NCBI GenBank assembly: GCA_001730015.1 | Contig: MDLA01000192.1 | Location: 124,001-188,000 of the forward strand | Origin: Chromatiales bacterium (ex Bugula neritina AB1) | GTDB taxonomy: Bacteria > Pseudomonadota > Gammaproteobacteria > Granulosicoccales > Granulosicoccaceae | Direction of reading: 5' to 3' | Length of the DNA stretch: 64,000 nt | Shown: positions 28,165-37,414 of the stretch, piece after piece | Position numbering within the stretch: the first letter of the stretch is position 1 | How the letters are laid out: each line of letters starts with the position of its first letter | The notes under the pieces: model-generated | The model's input: only the letters and a program-made list of their open reading frames with translations | Database searches by the model: none | What the model was told of the DNA's origin: nothing | Translations under genes and position numbers: made by a program

Positions 28165-29201
28165 AACATATGCTCCTGCAAGACAGGCAAACGGCTTCGC
28201 ACAGAAAAACGTTCCGCCAACTGACCGGCTATCAACGAGTATTGTTGGCAACCGCTGGCTGCATCCCGAAGCGCACAATCCCAATCGCTCAACGATTCAG
28301 CGATTGTACTCATCTCATTATCATGATCCCGCATATCCTGATTGGCTGAAGACAGAATCGGTGTACCAACTGAAACCGACTCTATCAGCTTGACGGCTGA
28401 TTTCGAGTGGTTAAAAACATTGTTCTGTAACGGCGCAATCGATAAATCTACATGCGACAATGCACACAGGTAATTGTTATAGTCACAATAGGGCAGATAA
28501 GACGTATTGCTTGCTATCGATTCCAGGCCTTGCTGGCTCATTCTCCCGGCAATTAATAACCGTGCAGATGGAAAGTCAGCAAAAAATGACACCAGCACAT
28601 CCCGGATCATCATCATGTCGTGCTTGTGGCTGCCGCTTCCTGGAAAATAGCCAATTGTAAAACCTGTATCGGGCATTGCTGCACTCGTCGGACGAGGCGG
28701 TTGAAACAGTCTTGGCAGAGAATTCGGCAGTACCGTCAAGTCTGCCTCTGGCCACAGCGACTGAAATTTTTCAGCCAGATAACGGGTAGATATCAGAGCC
28801 CGGTCGAAACATTCAGCTGCCTGATAATTCAACTCAAAGTAGTCGCGCACTTTCTGTAGGGGACGATTACCATTTATATAAAGCGGACTCTGCTCAGCGA
28901 ATTGCGGATTAAAGATCAGATCGTCATAATCTGCGTGAAGCGTAGCACCCTCCGCCAGACACATCCGCAACACCGAGCGAAATCTGCTGGTGTATTTCGG
29001 GCGATGAAATATTATATGGTCAAAACCGCGCAGCCTTCGGCGTGTTACACTATCAAGCGTACCTACCAGAGCAGTCACACCGGTAGTAGCCAGCGCATCG
29101 GCATAATGAAAACATCGATGGCGAGCGGACGGGTCGTGCCAGGCGTCACGGCCATGACGGCTGTCTGTAAGGTAGAGAATTCGCAAACGGGTAGCAGGCA
29201 A
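28152..29201 (-). CDS. Glycosyltransferase, GT4/GT-B-like
   Basis: The product has 349 residues. The N-terminal domain begins LRILYLTDSR and includes HADYDDLIFNP. The C-terminal half is GT-B-like with FTIGYFPGSGSHKHDM, LLIAGRM and the nucleotide-sugar binding segment HSKSAVKLIESVSVGTPILSS (about residues 267-287), which contains the E-x7-E-like pattern in weak form. It probably adds one sugar to the capsule repeat in the cytosol. Donor and acceptor are unknown. Confidence 0.78.
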   Translation of the reverse strand: MPATRLRILYLTDSRHGRDAWHDPSARHRCFHYADALATTGVTALVGTLDSVTRRRLRGFDHIIFHRPKYTSRFRSVLRMCLAEGATLHADYDDLIFNPQFAEQSPLYINGNRPLQKVRDYFELNYQAAECFDRALISTRYLAEKFQSLWPEADLTVLPNSLPRLFQPPRPTSAAMPDTGFTIGYFPGSGSHKHDMMMIRDVLVSFFADFPSARLLIAGRMSQQGLESIASNTSYLPYCDYNNYLCALSHVDLSIAPLQNNVFNHSKSAVKLIESVSVGTPILSSANQDMRDHDNEMSTIAESLSDWDCALRDAASGCQQYSLIAGQLAERFSVRSRLPVLQEHMLCAA

Positions 29202-29257
29202 TCGCTAAAGTAACCCCTGCTATAGCCAGAATTGAACCAGAATATCCCGCACTGCTA

Positions 29258-30229
29258 TCAGCTGGCCGGCATAACCATCGGGCTATTAGGCAGTTCATAG
29301 GAATCGTCAGCGGTACGCACCGAAATACGGTCTCCGGCGGCCACAGTTCCCAGAGTCTCAAGTGGAATTTCAAATCCACACTTGCCATTGATATGAATTC
29401 CCTTACGCCGTATATCCTCTCTGAAAATATCAGCCACACCGGACAAACGCATCTCTCCGTTCACAGACACCTTAAGTTGCGCCGGTTGCTCGGACAGACG
29501 GTCAACAGTCCAACCATACATTTTCTCGTTCCGCACTCCCCCCAGATGCCCGCAGTACCGCTCAGCAGTCAGTAAAACGGTGTGTGGTGATTTGTCCTGC
29601 TTATCAAAATTCGCTAGTGCAGTTTCATAGATAGCAACATCATCGCTGTTCAGTTCGCGGATTTCGGCTATTTCATCGTCACTCGCAACCCCCTGATTTC
29701 CGACAGTATAATTACCCTGATTCAGCGTTGCCATCGGAAAGTTGGTACCATAACGATTATTAAATCGACGCAGACTTTCCTCATACTTTTCAGTTATTCC
29801 AAAGAAATCTATATCCATCGGTGCAGCGCCGGACATGGCGCGCGCCTGCCGATTCTGAAAATGCTTTTTGCGGTAGAAATCGGCAAGACCTCCCTCGAAT
29901 CCGTAGTGAGTGGAAAAATGCACATATTCCGAAATCACACGATCAACCGGCTCGCGAAAAAACGTAACTACCGGTGACTGCGGAAAGACCTCACGATATT
30001 TTCCAAGTGAAAAATGGCCTGTCAGAAATTTCTTCTCAATACCCTTGCTTTTCAACAGCTCAATATCATTATTGCTATAGAAAGCATTTAGAATGTCTTC
30101 AGATGTATTCGGCGAATTCTCGCCGTAGTCATTAAGGACATTCCACGGGCCGAAATAGTGCTCAGCACTGATACGGAAACTGGTTCCGGCAGTTTTCGGG
30201 ATATGCAGATAAATAATAGGAAATTGCAT
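29258..30229 (-). CDS. Sulfotransferase (heparan-sulfate 2-O type) of the capsule locus
   Basis: The 323-residue protein has the PAPS-binding signatures. The 5'-phosphosulfate loop is YLHIPKTAGTSF at residues 7-18, and the 3'-phosphate site is FFREPVDRVISEYVHF near 91-106. This is the Sulfotransfer_2-like group that modifies sugars. The C-terminal 95 residues (after YGWTVD) look like an extra beta-rich module of the kind often attached to capsule glycosyltransferases; its role is unknown. The enzyme suggests that the capsule is sulfated. It lies 6 bp after the GT2 gene, so it is co-transcribed. PAPS synthesis genes are not in the window. Confidence 0.85.
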   Translation of the reverse strand: MQFPIIYLHIPKTAGTSFRISAEHYFGPWNVLNDYGENSPNTSEDILNAFYSNNDIELLKSKGIEKKFLTGHFSLGKYREVFPQSPVVTFFREPVDRVISEYVHFSTHYGFEGGLADFYRKKHFQNRQARAMSGAAPMDIDFFGITEKYEESLRRFNNRYGTNFPMATLNQGNYTVGNQGVASDDEIAEIRELNSDDVAIYETALANFDKQDKSPHTVLLTAERYCGHLGGVRNEKMYGWTVDRLSEQPAQLKVSVNGEMRLSGVADIFREDIRRKGIHINGKCGFEIPLETLGTVAAGDRISVRTADDSYELPNSPMVMPAS

Positions 30230-30235
30230 GGCGAC

Positions 30236-32542
30236 CTACGCAGCTAGCGAGAAGTCTTCTCGCGAACGTGTTAAGTTGCGATTATAGGCTGGATCTGACA
30301 ACAGGCTCTTTCCCCATTTTTTTTGCATAAACAAAGCTTCACTTGAAAACCTGACTTGCTTTTCATGTGTATCTTCACGGCCACGGCTTAATGATTCGTG
30401 GTGATATAATAATGCGTAAGGTGTCCAAAGGTTCCGCAGACCAAGCGCCTGCACACGCAGGCAGAAATCCACGTCATTGAACGCAACCTTCAAATCACTT
30501 TCGTTTAACCCACCAGCGGCTTCGTACGTACTCTTTTTAACAGTTAAACACGCAGCTGTGACAGCTGACATATTCTGGGTCAGATGTAATCTGGAAAAGT
30601 ACCCGGCAGAATCCGCGTCAAAATACTTATGCGCATGACCCGCCACTCCTCCTATGCCAAGAATCACGCCAGCATGTTGTACCATATTATTTTTGTATAG
30701 CAGCTTGGCCCCGACACAACCGATCGATGGCCTTAGCGCATTTGCGACCATCTCACACAGCCATTCATCGGAAATTACTTCTACATCGTTATTCAGCAGG
30801 GTGACTACAGTTCCGTTCGCCTGACTGACGGCATAATTGTTTATTGCTGAATAATTGAATTCTTCCGCATAAGGTATAATCCTCACATTGTCCCGCTGCC
30901 CAATTTTTGAAAAATACTCATGCGTTTGCTGGGCTTTCGAGTTGTTATCTACAATGATAATTTCGTAGTTGGCATAGTGGGTCCTTGTCAGAATACTATG
31001 TACACACTGCGACAGTATTTCCAAGCCATCTCGCGTGGGAATAATAATCGAGACAAGAGGCAGCGGATCCGGAAGATTTCTAATAACCCGATAAGTATTC
31101 GGATATTTTCCAGCAACAACCGTCGCGTCCTCAGCACCGTTGGCCAGGTAATCAGACACCGCCGCAATACCACTGTCAGTGGAATAGCATTTTGCGGTCG
31201 CACTCGATGCTGTGGAGTCTGATGTAATTCGCCAATGGTAGAGAATCTGTGGAATATGATGAACATCGTCCGGGCTTATGTTTTTTGTCACACGCAGTAA
31301 TAGATCGTGATCCTGTGCCCCCTCATAACCCGTACGACAGCGTCCGGCCTTTTCAATTAAATCACGGCGAATCACACACAAGTGACAGATGTAATTTTGC
31401 GCCAGCAGCAGATCCGGATTCCAGTCCGGCTTAAAGTGCGGCTCAACTCGCTGTCCTTCGTTGTTAATCTTATCTTCATCAGAATAGATCAGCTTCACGT
31501 CAGGGTTATTAGCAATAACACTGGCGACTTCGTAAAACGCATGCTCAGCCAACAGATCATCGTGATCAAGAAACAGACAGAATCCGCCACTAGCAAGCTC
31601 AAGTGCACTATTCGTGTTGAGAGCAATTCCGCCACGCTCAGCGCGCACCGCCACCTTGACTCGGCCATCTGTGGATTGCAGCTCGGCTAGCAATTCCTGA
31701 GTCTGCGTTTTATCTGATGCATCGTCGGCAAGACAGATTTCCCAATGCGGGTAGCTCTGCGCCTGAACCGAGGCTATCGTAGCTCGAAGTAAATCCGGGT
31801 TCGTATTGCATGTGGGTATGATCACCGACAGAAGTGGTTTGTTTCTGTCAATACTCAAAGCGTCAATATCACTGGCATGCGGCAGTCTGGTTTCTTCTAC
31901 CGAGCGGATCCAATCCTGATATCCGTGGCTCTCAACTGGCGCGACGAACAACGAACCATAATGCCGCAACAGCACACTCTCGTAAGGTGTATTATTTTTT
32001 TCAGCGATTTCCTTCAATATACGTCGGGTACCACTTATCGTTTCATCCAGTCGCGATGCACTCCAGCGAGTCAGCTTACGCAGCATACGTGACTCGGCAA
32101 ATTTGAAAGCAACCGGTGTTATAGTCAGTCCGTTAATTTCAAATTCACCCGCAACCCCTTGTGGGTCGAAGCGCATTTTTTTCATTTTCCGTGAGAATTT
32201 CACGAAGCGTTTGGATACTACTGACGATCGATAAGGAATGCAGATCACATCGTTTTCGTTGAAACCATCACCGTTGTCTAAATAAAACTTGGCAACGTCA
32301 AAAGCTTCACTACACTCAATATCCACACTGATCAGATACCAGCCAGTATGTAATTCCAGCAGAGGAAATTCACACAGCAGTTGCGGATCAGAGCCGTCTG
32401 CCGTCCATTTTCCGGTTCTGGCACGACGCGTACCCAGTATATTGTGCATGGGCTTCAAACGTGGTTTCAACCGGGGGGCCAGACGGGCTACCGGGTCAAG
32501 TACGCGCTTTATTGTTTTTATTTTTGACGTAATTACGCTCAT
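30236..32542 (-). CDS. Bifunctional GT2 glycosyltransferase (two GT-A domains)
   Basis: The 768-residue protein opens with a beta-rich N-terminal domain (residues 40-150) resembling modules found on polysaccharide enzymes. Two GT2 domains follow. The first starts PLLSVIIPTCNTNPDLLRAT near 235 with ADDAS, LDHDDLL and YSDEDKI (DxD-type sites). The second starts PLVSIIIPTRDGLEILSQC near 497 with VDNNS, LNNDVEV and DVDFCLR. It probably polymerises or adds two sugars of the repeat unit, as a dual-domain capsule synthase would. A 247-bp spacer separates it from kpsD, so the serotype block may have its own promoter. Confidence 0.87.
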   Translation of the reverse strand: MSVITSKIKTIKRVLDPVARLAPRLKPRLKPMHNILGTRRARTGKWTADGSDPQLLCEFPLLELHTGWYLISVDIECSEAFDVAKFYLDNGDGFNENDVICIPYRSSVVSKRFVKFSRKMKKMRFDPQGVAGEFEINGLTITPVAFKFAESRMLRKLTRWSASRLDETISGTRRILKEIAEKNNTPYESVLLRHYGSLFVAPVESHGYQDWIRSVEETRLPHASDIDALSIDRNKPLLSVIIPTCNTNPDLLRATIASVQAQSYPHWEICLADDASDKTQTQELLAELQSTDGRVKVAVRAERGGIALNTNSALELASGGFCLFLDHDDLLAEHAFYEVASVIANNPDVKLIYSDEDKINNEGQRVEPHFKPDWNPDLLLAQNYICHLCVIRRDLIEKAGRCRTGYEGAQDHDLLLRVTKNISPDDVHHIPQILYHWRITSDSTASSATAKCYSTDSGIAAVSDYLANGAEDATVVAGKYPNTYRVIRNLPDPLPLVSIIIPTRDGLEILSQCVHSILTRTHYANYEIIIVDNNSKAQQTHEYFSKIGQRDNVRIIPYAEEFNYSAINNYAVSQANGTVVTLLNNDVEVISDEWLCEMVANALRPSIGCVGAKLLYKNNMVQHAGVILGIGGVAGHAHKYFDADSAGYFSRLHLTQNMSAVTAACLTVKKSTYEAAGGLNESDLKVAFNDVDFCLRVQALGLRNLWTPYALLYHHESLSRGREDTHEKQVRFSSEALFMQKKWGKSLLSDPAYNRNLTRSREDFSLAA

Positions 32543-32789
32543 TTTCCTGGAAACGCTTGCTCCAATTTAAGCTCGACTCTATTTTGAGTCGTTAGCTGTT
32601 GCATCGACTACACGCTTAACGTGCGTCAATCTAAAACCCCTCCGTGTGGTTTACTCAGTAAAACTTCGACACCCCGAACAGCAAGATTCTAATGCTCAAA
32701 CGCAATGTTCTTGCCGATAGTGAAATTCAGGCTCAACAGCTGGGGAAACAAACACAAAATTGTGCACCAGGGCTTGAAATTCGCTAGCC
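32543..32789. other. Spacer between kpsD and the serotype-type block
   Basis: This 247-bp stretch has no gene. It contains a short palindrome (CGACTC near 32573, GAGTCG near 32585). It is the largest break within the capsule locus and so a likely place for a second promoter or processing site on the minus strand. No strong -35/-10 pair was identified. Confidence 0.4.
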
Positions 32790-34475
32790 CTATATTGACA
32801 AAGCAACAGAAGTTGCCACTGCAATCTTATACAGAATATCGGCAATGCTTGTTGCTAGCTGCAGATTTTTTGTGGGGGCTTTCGGCAAAACCAGTAGTTC
32901 ATCGCCTGCGTCAACTAATGCGCTCTCTGCGTCCAGAACACGACCGTCCTGCTTTACTACAAGTACCGTTCGTCGATTGGCATTATTAGAGAAACCGCCG
33001 GCTTGCGCGATGTATTCAGCTGCTGAATCCCCCTTGCTCCAGAGAAACGCACGCGGCAGCCTGACTTCCCCCCCGACCAGCACGCTCGGACTCCTGCGCG
33101 GAATGAAGATTGTGTCATCGTTCTCCAGTACGATATCGGCTATGCCATCCTGTGCCGCAACAACCAATGTACCCTGCGGCTGCACACGTTCCACCTTGCT
33201 GACAAACTCCGAAATAAGCTGCGCTTCCTGTACCCTGATACTTGATTCACCATCAGTGCTGGAAGAGGCCGTAAGAAACTCTGATTCCAGTCTTTTTAGG
33301 CTTTCATCGATTGACGTTTTCTGCCGTCGGGCAATGCTTTTGCGCTTTATAAATATACTCTGGTACGCGCTCAGAACCGGATCTATTTCAATTAAATCCA
33401 GTACCTGACGCAGTGTAGCTTTTCGCCCCACAGTTAACGCAGAGGCTCCGACAAAAGACCCCTCAATATTAACGGTTATATTTCGATCATTGAGATCAGA
33501 ACGGAAGGAAACTATATCACCATTACTTATTTCCATTTTGGAAAACACATCAAGTGTAACGTAGTCAAAAACACTTTCACCGTTTCTGATGTAACTCAGA
33601 GCAGCATGCGTCACTGTGGGTCCCGGCCCAGCCAGCGAAATGACATCTGCTCCGCTTATTTTCTCTTCTGCATGTTCAAAACGAAATGGCTTTGCCACAT
33701 TTCCCTGTACAAAAACCGTCTGCATCAACGGCTTGACAACGATGGCATCACCCTCTGAAAAAATCAGATCCGCAATCTTCCCCAGGCGGATGAAGTCATA
33801 TAAATCGATATTCGCAACGACTTTGGATTTGCGCACAACTTCAATATGCCGATAGCTTCCGCTGGCGGCATCTATACCGCCAGCCTGGTCAATGAAGTTC
33901 AGTACAGAGCTTGAAGGGATACCACTGTACTTGCCCGGCTGCTTAACATAACCAGTGACATAGATACTCACCATCTGGGCGGTAATCAGATTGGTATAGA
34001 CTTCAACATCATTGGTATAAACTCTTGAGATCGATTTTTTCACCACGGCATTAACAGAGCGGTTTGCTACACCACCCAGCTTTACCGGGCCCACATCCGG
34101 TATAAATATATTGCCCTGAGTATCAACCGTCTGCACCGCATCAAAAGCGGTAGCCCCCCAGATACGAATTGATACGCGATCCCCTGGACTCACCAGATAA
34201 TCAGCATTAAGACCTACCGTCTGATCATTACCAAACCCTCCACCAAACAGTGTGTGACCGAAAGGCTTTGTTCTCTGCCGGATTGTCTGCAGCTGATCGT
34301 TGCCACTGTTTTCCAGTAATTCCGAGTGCGAATCCTCCGGGCTATCCGCCATCGAATCCCCGATTAGCTGAGCGCTCGCCGCGCCACTGCATAGCACCAG
34401 TACCGCCATTATTCCGAACCATGATCTTGTCGGGATTTTCACGGTACGTATATGTTTTCTAATGTGCAAAATCAA
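32790..34475 (-). CDS. kpsD: Capsule export outer-membrane/periplasmic protein, KpsD type
   Basis: The product has 561 residues, close to E. coli KpsD (558). A basic N-terminus and signal peptide end at about residue 35 (VLCSGAASA). A polysaccharide-export (Poly_export) domain follows with VSPGDRVSIRIWGA, then several SLBB repeats (IYVTGYVKQPGKYSG, VFVQGNVAKPFRF, VLVGGEVRLPRAF). It forms the periplasmic and outer-membrane path for capsule leaving KpsMTE. Its start overlaps the kpsE 3' end by 17 bp. The C-terminus ends in a hydrophobic helix as in KpsD. Confidence 0.88.
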   Translation of the reverse strand: MILHIRKHIRTVKIPTRSWFGIMAVLVLCSGAASAQLIGDSMADSPEDSHSELLENSGNDQLQTIRQRTKPFGHTLFGGGFGNDQTVGLNADYLVSPGDRVSIRIWGATAFDAVQTVDTQGNIFIPDVGPVKLGGVANRSVNAVVKKSISRVYTNDVEVYTNLITAQMVSIYVTGYVKQPGKYSGIPSSSVLNFIDQAGGIDAASGSYRHIEVVRKSKVVANIDLYDFIRLGKIADLIFSEGDAIVVKPLMQTVFVQGNVAKPFRFEHAEEKISGADVISLAGPGPTVTHAALSYIRNGESVFDYVTLDVFSKMEISNGDIVSFRSDLNDRNITVNIEGSFVGASALTVGRKATLRQVLDLIEIDPVLSAYQSIFIKRKSIARRQKTSIDESLKRLESEFLTASSSTDGESSIRVQEAQLISEFVSKVERVQPQGTLVVAAQDGIADIVLENDDTIFIPRRSPSVLVGGEVRLPRAFLWSKGDSAAEYIAQAGGFSNNANRRTVLVVKQDGRVLDAESALVDAGDELLVLPKAPTKNLQLATSIADILYKIAVATSVALSI

Positions 34476-35547
34476 TATGCTCCCGAACTGCAGCTCTGCA
34501 TAGAGCGAATATCGCGTATAGCAGGAAGGTCACTAAAATTGACCCCATAGCATCAAATAACCTGTCAGGTTCTGTCGATGAGGTCGGCAGATTGGGCTGA
34601 ACAAAGGTCTCCAGGTAGCGCTTTTGCTGCTGCGATTCCTTACGCGCTGATTCCAGCGCCATCAACGCCGCAGCATAGCGTTGCTTGGCCAGTTCTTCCT
34701 CAACGAGAAGTGGCTTGTATTGCTCCAGCAAGTGCCCGACCCCCTGACCTGATTCATCCGAAAGCCTGCTGCGCTCCCGCGAAATCTCTGCCTGCAAGCC
34801 GGAGATACGATTTTTTATAGCCCGCATTTCAGCCGAGCTTTCTCGCAGATATGCCGACTTTTCCGTGTACAGTGCTCTTGCTTCAGAGAGCTTGCTATCA
34901 AGGCTCGCAATTGAACCAAACAATGAATTTGTTTCTACACCCGGATCGAAAGACTCATTTTCAACCGCAAATCGAGATCGCCGCCCGCTTATTTCCTTCG
35001 CATTGGCAATAGCCCGATCCAGTTCTTTTTTTGCAATCCCCAGTGTGTCCCGCGCTATGCGGTCAGATAGCTGATTAATCAGCTCTTCACTTTTACGAAT
35101 AATCTCGCGATTAATATCCTGCGCCATACTGGCCGTAAATGCCCGGGTCGTCACAGAAATTACTTCACTGCTCTCTTCGTAAACGACTCCGATCATCGAC
35201 TGCAGATACTGATGGTATTCCTCAGTAGTTGCAGTCGTTTCAAGCCTCGACACAAAATCCACATTGGAATTCGTGTAGTGATCTCTTAACTCCAGCTTTT
35301 TATCGAGATAAACTGCCATCTCCATAGACTGGATAAAATCAGATACAACGACTAAATCCTGGGCACTGCCGGACGGTACCGGTAGCAAACCACCTAACGA
35401 AAAACTGCTATTAGATGAATTTCCACTTCGAACTACCACGCTGGATTCAGACACGTAGCGGTCAGTTGCTATAACCCCGAAATAGATCAACGCAACAAGT
35501 ACCGGCACAATGGCTGCCACTGTTACCCTCAATGCAACCGGGTTCAT
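34459..35547 (-). CDS. kpsE: Capsule export inner-membrane adaptor, KpsE type
   Basis: The 362-residue polysaccharide co-polymerase has an N-terminal TM (residues 8-26, VAAIVPVLVALIYFGVI), a periplasmic Wzz-like domain, a long coiled coil (about 190-300) and a C-terminal TM (about 332-350, GSILVTFLLYAIFALC). It bridges the ABC transporter KpsMT and KpsD. Its ATG overlaps the kpsT stop by 4 bp. Confidence 0.92.
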   Translation of the reverse strand: MNPVALRVTVAAIVPVLVALIYFGVIATDRYVSESSVVVRSGNSSNSSFSLGGLLPVPSGSAQDLVVVSDFIQSMEMAVYLDKKLELRDHYTNSNVDFVSRLETTATTEEYHQYLQSMIGVVYEESSEVISVTTRAFTASMAQDINREIIRKSEELINQLSDRIARDTLGIAKKELDRAIANAKEISGRRSRFAVENESFDPGVETNSLFGSIASLDSKLSEARALYTEKSAYLRESSAEMRAIKNRISGLQAEISRERSRLSDESGQGVGHLLEQYKPLLVEEELAKQRYAAALMALESARKESQQQKRYLETFVQPNLPTSSTEPDRLFDAMGSILVTFLLYAIFALCRAAVREHIDFAH

Positions 35548-36212
35548 GCAGCGCTCTTGTTGAATAGTATTTTTTTATACATTAAAAATGCATCGTCCAG
35601 CTTATCAAAATAATGCAACGTTCCCCCGAACAGGACCGCAGCAACATCGCAGTTGCGGCGTATCGTTTGCTCGTTGTGAGACACTAGAATCACAGAGGCT
35701 GTTTGCCTTCGCTCCTTGAAGACCTGTCGAAATTTCTCCTTGAGCCTTGCATCACCGGTTTCCAGTGCTTCATCTACCAGGTAATACTCAAAATCCAGCG
35801 CATAGCTCACAGCCATGGCAAATCGGGATCTCATACCTGCAGAGTACGAAGACAGCGGCATGTCGAAATATTTACCCAGTTCAGAAAATTCAACCGTCTG
35901 TTTTTCGACTGTGCGGAAATCAGCTCCGTAAATGCGAGCCACAAACCTAGCATTTTCCCTGCCTGTCAGAGTACGCTGAAACCCGCCGGCATACCCCATC
36001 GGCCAGGAGAGACGGCTGCTTCGAACAACGCGGCCGCTATCAGGTTTCTCTGCACCACCGATAATGCTGATCAAGGTACTTTTTCCAGCACCGTTTGCGC
36101 CTAGTATTCCAATACTCTTGCGGTAGGGAAAAGTGAAGGTAATATTATCCAGCACCCGATGCTGCTTACGTCCGACACCGTAGGTTTTGCAAACATTTTC
36201 AAGCGCTATCAC
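35544..36212 (-). CDS. kpsT: Capsule ABC transporter ATPase
   Basis: The 222-residue ATPase has Walker A GANGAGKSTL (residues 38-47), the signature motif LSSYSAGMRSRF typical of polysaccharide exporters, Walker B YYLVDEAL and switch His in LVSHNE. It powers export of the lipid-linked capsule through KpsM. The start is GTG 36212. It lies 11 bp after kpsM. Confidence 0.95.
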   Translation of the reverse strand: MIALENVCKTYGVGRKQHRVLDNITFTFPYRKSIGILGANGAGKSTLISIIGGAEKPDSGRVVRSSRLSWPMGYAGGFQRTLTGRENARFVARIYGADFRTVEKQTVEFSELGKYFDMPLSSYSAGMRSRFAMAVSYALDFEYYLVDEALETGDARLKEKFRQVFKERRQTASVILVSHNEQTIRRNCDVAAVLFGGTLHYFDKLDDAFLMYKKILFNKSAA

Positions 36213-36223
36213 AATCGTTCCAG

Positions 36224-37048
36224 TTAACGGCGAGCGCGTTCAAAAAAGTCAGCCAGCAGCAAGCCGAACCCGATCAATATCAACACAAAAACGATAACGT
36301 ATTGCAAATCGACATAGCGACTTTCAAAACTGTGAAATATTGCCGACCGAATCGCTTCAATACAGTGCAATACTGGATTGAACAAAGCATAGTAGCGAGC
36401 CTCAGCAGGCAGCACATCGGCGGTGAAAAACAAACCCGATGCCAGAAACAGCGGTCGGCTCAGCAGCGCATTGGAGAATGCGGAAACAAACTCATAGCGT
36501 ATGGTCAGCGCACCCAGTACCAGTCCCAGCCCCGTGCTCAGACCAACCAGTAACATTAACGCGGCCAGCACATCCAAAGGACGCTCAATAGTAAACGTGT
36601 ACCCCATCAGATAGCAGCCGGCCAGCAACAGGAATAGCACCAGAAAAGCGACAAGAGTTTCAAGAATCACCGTTGCTATTAGAATATCGAAACGTGAAAC
36701 CTGTGGAAACATCAGTAACGGGCTCAAACTCTTTGTACAAGCAGTTACCTGTGACAACACATCACGGAACATGAAAAACGGACTAAAACCCGTGATAAAA
36801 AACAACGGAGCTTCTATGCCGCTCTGGCTGGACCGGCCAATCAAGTGAAAGACACCGACAAACAGCGTTATAAACAGCACAGGCTCTATAAGCGCCCAGG
36901 TAAATCCCAGTCGGCGACCACCGTAGCGGGCTTTCACATCGCGAAGAAGCAATGCATGTACTACCCGGCACTGAATCGTAAAGGCACTTTCACGCGGGAT
37001 TGTGTTGCTCGCAATCACCTCTGGCAAGCCGATTCTATTGCTGCCCAC
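36224..37048 (-). CDS. kpsM: Capsule ABC transporter permease
   Basis: The 274-residue ABC-2-type permease has six hydrophobic segments. It carries LLLRDVKARYGGRRLGFTWALIEP at the N-terminal amphipathic and first TM region, the usual KpsM/Wzm opening, and YALFNPVLHCIEAIRSAIF near the C-terminus. It pairs with KpsT. The annotated start is a GTG with a poor ribosome site; no better in-frame start before the conserved region is evident. Confidence 0.94.
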   Translation of the reverse strand: MGSNRIGLPEVIASNTIPRESAFTIQCRVVHALLLRDVKARYGGRRLGFTWALIEPVLFITLFVGVFHLIGRSSQSGIEAPLFFITGFSPFFMFRDVLSQVTACTKSLSPLLMFPQVSRFDILIATVILETLVAFLVLFLLLAGCYLMGYTFTIERPLDVLAALMLLVGLSTGLGLVLGALTIRYEFVSAFSNALLSRPLFLASGLFFTADVLPAEARYYALFNPVLHCIEAIRSAIFHSFESRYVDLQYVIVFVLILIGFGLLLADFFERARR

Positions 37049-37063
37049 AGCACGGAATATTCA

Positions 37064-37414
37064 CTAGTAAGCAAACGTCGCCAGCGGAATTTCGCGCCAG
37101 TCAGTTTCCGATTCCTGGCAACTCAATCCTCTGACTGTTTTGTCCGTAGCAATACTTTTTTCTGTAAAGCGTCGGCAGGCTCTGCCATTCGCAGATATGT
37201 ATTCGGACACAACAATTATCTCACTTTTTTCACCGTTCAGGTTGTCAGTAAACAGCACCGGCGAATTAAGTGGAGTCTGAGCGACCAGGTTGCCTTTGGC
37301 GCTCACAGCGGGCTTTTGGTCCTGCTGCGTATGCCGGGCGGGCATCTGGGTGCAAGCCAGCATTATTACCGACGACATCAGCACAGCAGCACTACGGCAT
37401 CTTTTGATACTCAC
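37064..37414 (-). CDS. Small lipoprotein with a surface-antigen-like C-terminal motif
   Basis: The 116-residue protein has a lipoprotein signal (SSVIMLAC, acylated Cys at residue 21). The C-terminal 45 residues read SEYISANGRACRRFTEKS...RGLSCQESETDWRE, resembling the conserved end of 17-kDa/surface-antigen-type lipoproteins (GR.CReY...aC...dG.W). It is nested between kpsF (4-bp overlap) and kpsM (15 bp), so it is co-expressed with the export machinery. This is not a standard member of the kps set; a stabilising role at the outer-membrane exit is inference. Confidence 0.72.
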   Translation of the reverse strand: MSIKRCRSAAVLMSSVIMLACTQMPARHTQQDQKPAVSAKGNLVAQTPLNSPVLFTDNLNGEKSEIIVVSEYISANGRACRRFTEKSIATDKTVRGLSCQESETDWREIPLATFAY

